This document shows positions 1-6,929 of a stretch of 58,097 bases of DNA, piece by piece. Within the stretch, counting starts at the first letter, position 1, and each line of letters opens with the position of its first letter. The translations under genes and the position numbers were made by a program. This DNA is from Deltaproteobacteria bacterium (GTDB lineage Bacteria; Desulfobacterota; Desulfuromonadia; Geobacterales; Pseudopelobacteraceae). The notes under the pieces are model-generated. The model had not been told where the DNA came from. It did not search any database and worked only from the letters and a program-made list of their open reading frames with translations. The DNA is taken from assembly GCA_019162745.1 (NCBI GenBank), contig JAFLLC010000082.1, forward strand, positions 1-58,097, written 5' to 3'.

Positions 1-134
1 CCTATGACATCAGTGTTCACCTCAAGCGGAGTAAACTCTGAGAGTTGTCAAGAAATCTTTTTTTGTGTATTTTGATCCGTTAACAGTATAGGAGACTTCT
101 GTTTATAGTCAGCTTTAAGAGGGAGAGACAGGCG

Positions 135-173
135 ATGACGCAGAGAATAATCGTAAGCATCCATTCGCTCTGA
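135..173 (+). CDS. Possible 12-residue leader peptide ahead of the kinase gene
   Basis: A short ATG frame encodes MTQRIIVSIHSL. A purine-rich GGGAGAG lies at 121-127, upstream of its ATG. Its TGA stop overlaps the kinase ATG by one base (TGATG). The kinase ATG itself has no good ribosome-binding site, so translational coupling through this leader would explain how it is initiated. Only the sequence arrangement supports this; the peptide has no recognisable function. Confidence 0.35.
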   Translation: MTQRIIVSIHSL

Positions 174-1399
174 TGCTGAAGGCAGAGCGATTTATCATAA
201 TCATCCCGATTTTTTTCACCATTCTGATCGGATGGTTTTCGTGGAGTGCTTTTAAAATAGCACCACAGATTGCAGCAGACAGCTTGCGCAGTACGGGGCT
301 TTCCATTGCGGCTGCCATTGAAGAACTTACCAATATAAAACCTGCCCCAGATTCTCTTGAATACTTCAGCACACCTGATATTGCCTATTTTTATGTGGTT
401 GACCGCAAGGGATTTGTCCGCTTCCACACCAATTCCGAGCTTATCGGTACCGTTTGGAGTGAGCCTGATACCGGCATTTATAGCAACGGCGGTATTTACG
501 AAGAACGCAAAACAATATCCACTGGCGAAACTATTTACCTTCTCAAAACCAGGATTCATCCTACCGGCTCGAACTGCCTGTTAACCCTGGCGTTACACAC
601 CTACCATTCCGACCAGATTATTCGGAAAACGCACACAGGAATAGTGGTGGCTACTCTTTTCACGCTAACCCTGTGGCTGGTTACCTTTGGGATCATGTAC
701 CTGCTTCGCCGCGACAAGCAGCGCCATCTGGAAATGCAGCGGCTTGCTGAAATGGCGCACCTTGGTGAACTGAGCGCCGTCGTAGCGCACGAGATACGCA
801 ACCCCCTTGCGGGTATCAAGGGTTTTGTCCAGCTTATCGAGACCGCCACCGACATGGAGCAGGCACGTCACTATGCCAGTAAAGTTGTCCTTCAATCCCG
901 CCGCATGGAGACGCTGGTTGATGACCTGCTCGCCTTCGCCCGTGAGGATCAGCTGGAGCGGCAGCCGGCCGACCTGGCGCTGCTGGTCCGGGATTGCGTG
1001 GAGATGATCCGCATGGAGGCTGATTCTTCACGGGTAACGGTCATCCATACCCCGCATACGGCAATACAAGTTTTGGTTATCTCTGATCGAATTATCCAAT
1101 TACTGCTTAATCTGTTAAAAAACGGGCTGCAGGCAATGCCGGACGGTGGCGTATTACAGGTTGAACTGCAAAGCGACAAATCCCGCGCAACCATCAGGAT
1201 AAGCGACTCCGGCATCGGTATCCCGCCGGAGAACATTCCGCACATCTTTGAGCCGTTCTGGACCAGCAAGGCTCGGGGCACCGGGCTCGGGCTGGCACTC
1301 TGCCGCAAAGTGGGACGAGAACATGGCGGAAGCCTGACGGTAGAGAGTGTGGTAGGGGTCGGCACCACCTTCACCATGACTTTACCATTGACAGTTTGA
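173..1399 (+). CDS. Membrane-bound sensor histidine kinase (NtrB/AtoS type)
   Basis: This 408-residue protein is a two-pass membrane sensor kinase. A first membrane segment lies at residues 7-27, a periplasmic or extracytoplasmic sensing region at about 30-148, and a second segment at about 155-178. The HisKA box contains the phospho-accepting His206 in VVAHEIRNP. The ATPase domain has the N box (LLNLLKNGLQAM), the G1 box DSGIGIP and the G2 box GTGLGLAL. The gene directly precedes a sigma54 response regulator, which is its probable partner. The sensed signal is unknown. Start 173 overlaps the stop of a small leader frame and lacks its own strong ribosome-binding site. Confidence 0.93.
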   Translation: MLKAERFIIIIPIFFTILIGWFSWSAFKIAPQIAADSLRSTGLSIAAAIEELTNIKPAPDSLEYFSTPDIAYFYVVDRKGFVRFHTNSELIGTVWSEPDTGIYSNGGIYEERKTISTGETIYLLKTRIHPTGSNCLLTLALHTYHSDQIIRKTHTGIVVATLFTLTLWLVTFGIMYLLRRDKQRHLEMQRLAEMAHLGELSAVVAHEIRNPLAGIKGFVQLIETATDMEQARHYASKVVLQSRRMETLVDDLLAFAREDQLERQPADLALLVRDCVEMIRMEADSSRVTVIHTPHTAIQVLVISDRIIQLLLNLLKNGLQAMPDGGVLQVELQSDKSRATIRISDSGIGIPPENIPHIFEPFWTSKARGTGLGLALCRKVGREHGGSLTVESVVGVGTTFTMTLPLTV

Positions 1400-1417
1400 C
1401 AGGAAGGCAAGGGCACC

Positions 1418-2773
1418 ATGTCGGCAACCATACTGATTACAGAAGATGATGAAATATTCCGTGAACTTTTATGCACCATACTTGACAGAGCCGGGTATAC
1501 CGTCGTTACTGCGACTGATGGCGGTGAAGGGCTCCGGCGCATCCAGCGGGAGCGTTTCGATCTGGTTATCTCTGACCTTAAAATGCCGGTCAGAAGCGGG
1601 CTTGAGCTGTTTCGCCTCGTGCAGAGCGAGCCGAACCCTCCCCTTTTCATATTCATCACCGCCTTTGGCAGGGTGGAAGAGGCTGCTGCTGCGGTGAAGG
1701 AGGGGGCCTTTGATTTCCTCTCAAAGCCGCTTAAAGATCCGGCAAGTCTGCTGACGACCGTACAGAGAGCCCTCGAGCATGTCGCTCTGCAGCGTCTCAG
1801 CATCTCCATGAAAGAGATTGAACAGGCCGGGCTGCCCCCGGAAGAGATGATCTTTGCCGGCAGAGCCATGGAGATCATCAAAAAGCTGGTAAAGGATGTA
1901 TCCGGCACCCCTTCGACAGTGCTGCTGTATGGGGAGAGCGGCACAGGCAAGGAGCTGATTGCCCGGATGATACATCTGGCCAGCCCACGCAGCAACGCCC
2001 CGTTTATAACGATAAACTGTGCCGCAATTCCGGAAAACCTGCTGGAAAGTGAGCTCTTCGGCCACGAGCGGGGGGCTTTTACCGGCGCAATTCTGTCCAG
2101 ACTGGGAAAGTTCGAGCTTGCACAGGGCGGGACAATCTTTCTGGATGAAATCGGTGAGATGCCGGCACTGCTGCAGGCAAAGCTGCTCAGGGTTCTGCAG
2201 GAGCGGGTCTTTGAGCGGCTGGGCGGGACAATGCAGATCAAGGCTGATGTACGTGTGATCGCCGCGACCAACCGCAACCTTGCAATTGAGGTCACCGAAA
2301 AGCGCTTCCGTGAGGATCTTTATTATCGTCTCAATGTCTTTCCGATAACCCTGCCGCCACTCCGTGAACGACGCGATGCCATCGCCATCATGGTGCGTTA
2401 TTTCTGTGCCCGTTTTTCCTCCGCTTCCGGTCAGCGGAGAGCGGTAGGCATATCCGGGGAGGCGCTAGGGCTCCTGGAACAGCATCGTTGGCCCGGAAAC
2501 GTGCGCGAACTGCAGAACGTCATTGAACGGGGAATTATCCTGGCAGAGAGAGAAATTACCCCGAATGATTTGCCGGCGGAACTTCGGGAAATTCAGCATG
2601 CAAACTCAAACGGTGAAGGGATTTTAAAAAATCACGAAGAGGCTGCTATTCGAACGTCGCTACAGGCACATCGCGGCAACCGCCGCCAGACAGCCGAGGC
2701 GCTCGGCATCTCGCTGCGCACCCTGCAGTATCGCTTGAAAGAGCTTGGGCTGAATACTAAAGAAGAGGTGTAG
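1418..2773 (+). CDS. Sigma54-dependent response regulator (NtrC family)
   Basis: A 451-residue activator with three domains in the usual order. The receiver domain at 1-120 has Asp53 in the ISDLKMP motif. The AAA+ domain has Walker A GESGTGKE, the sigma54-contacting GAFTGA loop and Walker B FLDEIGEM. The C-terminal Fis-type helix-turn-helix contains the typical RRQTAEALGIS segment. It starts 18 bp after the kinase gene and should receive phosphate from it. The intact GAFTGA loop means it should drive sigma54 promoters. Targets are not shown by the sequence, but the membrane gene that follows and the cytochrome locus about 1.5 kb downstream are candidates. Confidence 0.95.
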   Translation: MSATILITEDDEIFRELLCTILDRAGYTVVTATDGGEGLRRIQRERFDLVISDLKMPVRSGLELFRLVQSEPNPPLFIFITAFGRVEEAAAAVKEGAFDFLSKPLKDPASLLTTVQRALEHVALQRLSISMKEIEQAGLPPEEMIFAGRAMEIIKKLVKDVSGTPSTVLLYGESGTGKELIARMIHLASPRSNAPFITINCAAIPENLLESELFGHERGAFTGAILSRLGKFELAQGGTIFLDEIGEMPALLQAKLLRVLQERVFERLGGTMQIKADVRVIAATNRNLAIEVTEKRFREDLYYRLNVFPITLPPLRERRDAIAIMVRYFCARFSSASGQRRAVGISGEALGLLEQHRWPGNVRELQNVIERGIILAEREITPNDLPAELREIQHANSNGEGILKNHEEAAIRTSLQAHRGNRRQTAEALGISLRTLQYRLKELGLNTKEEV

Positions 2774-2801
2774 TCATTACATCCAAAAGAGAACTTATTT
2801 C

Positions 2802-3779
2802 ATGAAAAACCGTCCGGTCGTAAACCGAGTTATGATTTCACTGGTCACCGCCTTGAGCTTCGTGGCCATGTCGCTTTCCGGCATTGCCGCTTTTATAGTC
2901 CCGCAAGGACGAATTGCATATTGGACCAACTGGACATTCCTCAACCTCTCCAAAACCGAGTGGGGCAACATTCATATTACCACCAGTGTACTGTTTCTGA
3001 TCGCCGGCATCTGGCACACGTGGTACAACTGGACGCCGTTGATGCAGTATCTGCGAGGTGTCCCCGGTCGGGCCTCCGCAAGTCTGCGCGATCTCGCCAT
3101 CGCTGTGCTGGTAACACTATTCTTCACGGTCGGTGCTGTAACAAAAACCCCGCCGCTCAATTACATCCTTTCGTTCAACAGCTGGATAAAGGATAGTTGG
3201 GTTAAGACTCCGGCTGACGAGCCGCCGTTCGGACATGCCGAGCTATTATCTCTCAAGGGGTTCTGCAAAAAGATGTATATTGATACCGGGGAAGCGCTTC
3301 TTGAACTTCGTCATGCGGGCATAAAAGTGACCGATGAAAATGTAACGCTTGAGCAGATAGCCCGTAATAACGGTGTGACACCTGCAAAGCTGTACCAATA
3401 TATCAAAAAACTGGAAAAGCAGGATTTCGCAACGGCTGCGCCCCCTCCCCCCACTGCCGTACATCCGTTGCCGCGCTCTGCTAAAGCGGCGTTATCAACC
3501 AGTGATCAGAAATCTGTTGCAAAACCAACAGAGACTCCGGAACTACCCCGCTACACCGGTGATTTGGTAGTGGAACGCTTTGACGGAAAGGGGGTTGGTA
3601 AAAAAACTCTTACTGCCATCTGTCATGAACTGAAACTGGATTGCAGCGGAATCAAGCAAAAACTTGCTGCAAAGAAGATGACGCTGAAGGATGACGAAAC
3701 CCTGAAAGATGCTGCGTCACGACTGGGAGTCACTCCGATTGAACTTCTTAAAGCGATCCTGGTCGGGGAAGCCATGTAA
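2802..3779 (+). CDS. DUF4405 membrane protein, probable b-type cytochrome with duplicated C-terminal domain
   Basis: A 325-residue protein. Three or four hydrophobic segments lie in residues 11-115. Two histidines 14 residues apart (His58 and His72, the second in IWHTWYNW) fit bis-histidyl heme b ligation known for DUF4405 proteins. The soluble tail from about 143 contains two copies of one roughly 60-residue unit (about 144-203 and 262-322), sharing a pattern of G..LKGFC or G.KKTLTAIC followed by TLEQIARNNGVTP or TLKDAASRLGVTP. A proline-rich linker separates them. It lies 28 bp after the response regulator, so it may be part of that signalling operon as a quinone-facing redox or sensing element. 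The heme is inferred. Confidence 0.75.
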   Translation: MKNRPVVNRVMISLVTALSFVAMSLSGIAAFIVPQGRIAYWTNWTFLNLSKTEWGNIHITTSVLFLIAGIWHTWYNWTPLMQYLRGVPGRASASLRDLAIAVLVTLFFTVGAVTKTPPLNYILSFNSWIKDSWVKTPADEPPFGHAELLSLKGFCKKMYIDTGEALLELRHAGIKVTDENVTLEQIARNNGVTPAKLYQYIKKLEKQDFATAAPPPPTAVHPLPRSAKAALSTSDQKSVAKPTETPELPRYTGDLVVERFDGKGVGKKTLTAICHELKLDCSGIKQKLAAKKMTLKDDETLKDAASRLGVTPIELLKAILVGEAM

Positions 3780-4284
3780 CGTAAAACGGCTGTTCATGAA
3801 CCACAGAGCAGCTACGCAATAGAGAAATCAACCTGAAAAAGGCTGTTAACCGCCGATGTACGGCGATACACGCAGAGAAATCAGGTACTTATTAAAAACT
3901 GATCTAACCCAAATCAGAGAATTTACATCTGAACGCACCTTGCTCTGGTAGTTGAGTCAGGGGATTCGTCGCATTTCGATTCCGAACCTTAATTGCCCAA
4001 AAACACCCACCTGCAGCCTGCTCAACCTTTCCCAATGCAACAATTCCCCGGCACCTAAGTGCAGAACCTGCATGGTGTAGTGCAAATTCTGCAGAATATA
4101 TCGATCAGCATAAAATCCACATTTTGCTAACACATTGCAATAACAGCTCTTTAATATTTGGCACACTAAATGTATTAAACTTCGAACCACCGTAACTAAC
4201 TGTAATCATTGATATATTTATTTATATATCAATGTATGCAAATAATCGCATTTAACGTGGCAACAAAAACAGGAGGAACAAAAA
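3780..4284. other. 505-bp intergenic region upstream of the tetraheme cytochrome
   Basis: No convincing gene is present. About 3840-3880 is a decayed relative of the GGAGAA-type palindromic repeats seen elsewhere in the window. At 4159-4173 TTGGCAC followed at sigma54 spacing by GTA instead of TGC resembles a weak -24/-12 element. At 4207-4234 there is a perfect AT-rich inverted repeat, described separately. A strong ribosome-binding site AGGAGG at 4271-4276 serves the gene at 4285. The size and content suggest a control region for the tetraheme gene. Confidence 0.5.
4207..4234. promoter_or_regulatory. Perfect 11-bp inverted repeat, putative operator or leader hairpin
   Basis: CATTGATATAT at 4207-4217 and its exact reverse complement at 4224-4234 flank a 6-base spacer. 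The repeat ends 50 bp before the cytochrome start codon and lies about 35 bp after a weak sigma54-like element. It could bind a dimeric regulator or fold in the mRNA leader. Confidence 0.5.
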
Positions 4285-4881
4285 ATGAAAAAAATTATCC
4301 TAATTACCGTAGCTGTACTTGCAGGTGTAAGTTTAGCGGGGCTTTCTCAGGCAGCAGGCACTATAGTCGGCTCCAAGCATGATCTGAAAGCCATCTCTGG
4401 TGGTGAGATCTGTATCGTCTGCCACACCCCCCATAATGCCGACATCACAACCACTGACGCCCCACTCTGGAACCACACCCTAACCACTGCCAGTTACACA
4501 CTGTATGCAAGCCCCACCTTAAATGCCACAGCTACTATCGCCCAACCGACCGGAGTCTCAAAACTCTGTCTTTCCTGCCACGACGGCACAGTAGCCCCGG
4601 ACGCCTTCACCGGTCATGCCGGCACTACTACTATCGCAGCTGCAGGTAATCTGAGCACCAATCTAAAAAAAAGCCACCCGGTTTCCTTTACCTATAGTGA
4701 TGCAATGGCCACCGCTGACGGTGAACTTGCCGCTCCCAGTTCGCTGCCGCCAGGTTGGGTTAACGGCGACAAGTTTGAATGTTCATCATGCCATGACGTG
4801 CACAACAAGACCGGATTCCCGGCAATGCTGCTCAAAGACAATACCGCTTCCGCGCTCTGCCTGACCTGCCACACCAAGTAG
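4285..4881 (+). CDS. Tetraheme c-type cytochrome, OmcE-like (candidate filament subunit)
   Basis: A 198-residue secreted protein. The signal peptide ends near AGLSQA (about residue 23). Four CXXCH heme motifs follow (CIVCH, CLSCH, CSSCH, CLTCH), the last at the extreme C-terminus. The spacing, the CHTPHN and CLSCHDGTVAP segments and the HPVSF motif match the small tetraheme cytochromes of the OmcE type, which polymerise into extracellular filaments in Geobacter. That comparison is from memory, not from a search. A strong AGGAGG precedes the start. A long hairpin after the gene separates it from the next genes, which could give it higher transcript levels than the accessory operon. The N-terminal part of the 12-heme protein at 10734 is its homologue. 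Confidence 0.85.
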   Translation: MKKIILITVAVLAGVSLAGLSQAAGTIVGSKHDLKAISGGEICIVCHTPHNADITTTDAPLWNHTLTTASYTLYASPTLNATATIAQPTGVSKLCLSCHDGTVAPDAFTGHAGTTTIAAAGNLSTNLKKSHPVSFTYSDAMATADGELAAPSSLPPGWVNGDKFECSSCHDVHNKTGFPAMLLKDNTASALCLTCHTK

Positions 4882-4905
4882 CCGATACCGCGCATAATTT
4901 GGCCT

Positions 4906-4943
4906 CACAAGAGGTCATATCCGCCGGGATATGGCCTCTTGTG
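4906..4943 (+). terminator. Long hairpin after the tetraheme gene
   Basis: CACAAGAGG plus CATATCC pair with GGATATG plus CCTCTTGTG around a 4-base loop, giving about 16 pairs with one mismatch. Only a weak T-rich tail (TTCTCC) follows, so it may be a leaky terminator or an mRNA-stabilising 3' end that sets the cytochrome apart from the operon downstream. Confidence 0.6.
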
Positions 4944-4995
4944 TTCTCCAGTAGTAACATATCACTTTTGTAATCTAGATTTTGTTGAGGGGCTC

Positions 4996-6066
4996 ATGAA
5001 CAAGATTCTTCGCACGGCCGCTTTTCTGCTGGCAACAATCATCCTGGCAACCGGTTGCTCAAGCGGTCCGGAAACCAGACATGACCCCATATTTTATCCG
5101 CAGCTGCCTGACAAACCACGCCTGCAGTTTCTGGCCGCTATCTCTTCCGAAGACGACCTGACGGACAAGAAGCCGGGACTGGACGATTTCATCCTTGGCG
5201 GCCGTGAAACCGACAAGATTTTAGGGCGGCCATATGCGGTACAAGCCGCTAAAGGGAATATCTATCTGATCGATCGGATCTCCAATGATATCCTGCAGAT
5301 CAATCTGGTCACTAGCACCATCAGCCCGTTGCGTGCCGGAGGCCGTGGAGCGCTTCTGACGCCTTCCGGCATCTGGATAACGGAAGATGGCAGTAAATAT
5401 GTTGCCGACCTCAAGCGAAAGCAGGTGGTGGTCTTTGACCGTGACAACCGCTTTGTGAAAGCCATAGGAGACTCTACCAGCCTTGAAAGGCCGACTGAAG
5501 TTTCCGTGTATGGCGATCGGGTCTATGTCTGCGATATGCAGAAACATCAGGTGGTGGTGTTTGACCGCATTACCGGTAAAATGTTGACCGCCATTGGCAA
5601 GGTCGGTGAGAAAGATGGTGAGTTCAATCGCCCCACCCATATCACGGTTGACCGGGAGGGAAATCTGATCGTCAATGATGCCTTCAACTTCAGAATCCAG
5701 AAGTTTGCACCGGACGGAAATTTCCTGCAACAGATCGGCACCGCCGGCAATACACCCGGCAGTATGGCGCGACCCAAGGGGGTAGCGGTAGATCATGATG
5801 GAAACCTGTATGTAGTTGATGCCGCCTTTGAGAATGTGCAGATTTTTAGTCCGGAGGGAAAGCTGCTGCTGTTTTTTGGCGGCGCTGGCCTGGAGCCAGG
5901 CAGTATGTACCTGCCGGCCGGAATTGCCATTGATTACGTCAATGTCCCCTATTTCCAAAAATATACGGACAAAAATTTCAAAATCAAATATCTGATCTAC
6001 GTCTGCAACATGACCGGAGCCAACAAGTTGAACGTCTACGGCTTTGGTGATTGGATCGGGGAGTAG
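4996..6066 (+). CDS. NHL-repeat (six-bladed beta-propeller) lipoprotein
   Basis: A 356-residue protein. Start 4996 is chosen because GAGG lies at 4987-4990 and the resulting N-terminus is a lipoprotein signal with lipobox ATGC at about residues 16-19. A longer frame from 4939 would spoil it. The mature part repeats NHL blades such as RPTHITVDREGNLIVNDAFN and RPKGVAVDHDGNLYVVDAAF, typical of six-bladed propellers that act as protein-binding platforms. It is the first gene of a tightly spaced run (next start 9 bp after its stop) that contains a pentaheme lipoprotein and a beta-barrel. A second NHL lipoprotein lies at 9685. NHL proteins are known neighbours of Geobacter outer-surface cytochromes; a role in secretion or filament maintenance is inferred. 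Confidence 0.88.
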   Translation: MNKILRTAAFLLATIILATGCSSGPETRHDPIFYPQLPDKPRLQFLAAISSEDDLTDKKPGLDDFILGGRETDKILGRPYAVQAAKGNIYLIDRISNDILQINLVTSTISPLRAGGRGALLTPSGIWITEDGSKYVADLKRKQVVVFDRDNRFVKAIGDSTSLERPTEVSVYGDRVYVCDMQKHQVVVFDRITGKMLTAIGKVGEKDGEFNRPTHITVDREGNLIVNDAFNFRIQKFAPDGNFLQQIGTAGNTPGSMARPKGVAVDHDGNLYVVDAAFENVQIFSPEGKLLLFFGGAGLEPGSMYLPAGIAIDYVNVPYFQKYTDKNFKIKYLIYVCNMTGANKLNVYGFGDWIGE

Positions 6067-6074
6067 CGCCAACC

Positions 6075-6875
6075 ATGATCTGCAAGCAGGTATATTTTTT
6101 CCTAACGGCAAGCCGTCACATGAGATTGCTCACGGTTGTTCTCTTCGCTGTGGGCGTTGCCGGATGCTCGCGACAGGCCAGCCACCAGGTGCTGACTTTT
6201 TTCTTTACCGGAGTTCCGCCACTCGAAGAACAACAGGCAGAGCAAAAGCCAGCGCCTGGTACCACGTCGTCACTGAAAGGAGAACGAAACTCGGGAGCGG
6301 CGGGGCAATCACCTGTTAAAAAGCAGAGCACCGCTGTTGCGGGGCAGCCGGATACATTGTCGAAAGTACCGAAAGTGCCGGAAGCGCCCCGCTTGTTCTC
6401 CCATCCGGTCTGGGCCGGAGGAGATTGTTCCCCCTGTCATGAAGGGAGCGGAGTATTCGGTTTCCAGCCCGGCGGGCAGCCTAAAAAAAATATTGCGACC
6501 AAGATATTTAACAGTGGTGGCGGCATGCCGGGCAAACTGCGCCTTACTAAGGAAAAGATCTGCACGACGTGCCATACAGACAAAACCGGCTTGCGGGCGG
6601 TCAAGGACAATCTCTGGCTGCATAATCCCACTGCCAAGGGAGATTGCCTCGCCTGTCACGACGCACACCAGAGCAAACAGCGCGGAGTGCTGCGCAGACT
6701 GCCGGAGCAGCTCTGTCAGCCCTGCCATCCGGCAGAGAAGCTGGCAGCGACAGCGATACACCGCAACAGCAACGAGTCGTGCCTTTCCTGCCATAATCCC
6801 CATATGGGTAAGGACCGGCGCCTGCTGTTTCAGGATTATCAGGAAATTAAACAGGCGGCCCAACATGAACAGTAG
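6075..6875 (+). CDS. Pentaheme c-type cytochrome lipoprotein
   Basis: Five CXXCH motifs (CSPCH, CTTCH, CLACH, CQPCH, CLSCH) occupy the C-terminal two thirds, with doubled-CXXCH spacing and CHDAH and CHNPH ligand segments. The N-terminus has a lipobox VAGC followed by a low-complexity linker of about 80 residues rich in Q, P, K and G, as expected for a membrane-tethered protein reaching across the periplasm. ATG 6075 has GGGGAG upstream. ATG 6120 gives a shorter, cleaner lipoprotein signal (MRLLTVVLFAVGVAGC) but lacks a clear ribosome-binding site. Directly followed by the beta-barrel gene, it is placed like the periplasmic cytochrome of a porin-cytochrome conduit. This role is inferred. Confidence 0.85.
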   Translation: MICKQVYFFLTASRHMRLLTVVLFAVGVAGCSRQASHQVLTFFFTGVPPLEEQQAEQKPAPGTTSSLKGERNSGAAGQSPVKKQSTAVAGQPDTLSKVPKVPEAPRLFSHPVWAGGDCSPCHEGSGVFGFQPGGQPKKNIATKIFNSGGGMPGKLRLTKEKICTTCHTDKTGLRAVKDNLWLHNPTAKGDCLACHDAHQSKQRGVLRRLPEQLCQPCHPAEKLAATAIHRNSNESCLSCHNPHMGKDRRLLFQDYQEIKQAAQHEQ

Positions 6876-6929
6876 TTTTCTGAGCGAGGTTACACACTCG
6901 TGGTACGCCAGGAATGTCAGGAAGGCCTG

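Noticed and set aside
949-2295. A 448-codon minus-strand frame opposite the kinase and regulator genes
   Set aside because: It is antisense to two clear genes, rich in Ser and Arg as GC-rich shadows are, and has no recognisable domain.
4159-4173. A definite sigma54 promoter before the tetraheme gene
   Set aside because: The -24 half TTGGCAC is good, but the -12 half is GTA instead of TGC, so it is kept only as a weak possibility.
3957-4190. A 77-codon minus-strand frame in the large gap before the tetraheme gene
   Set aside because: It has no ribosome-binding site, no domain and a composition typical of non-coding DNA.
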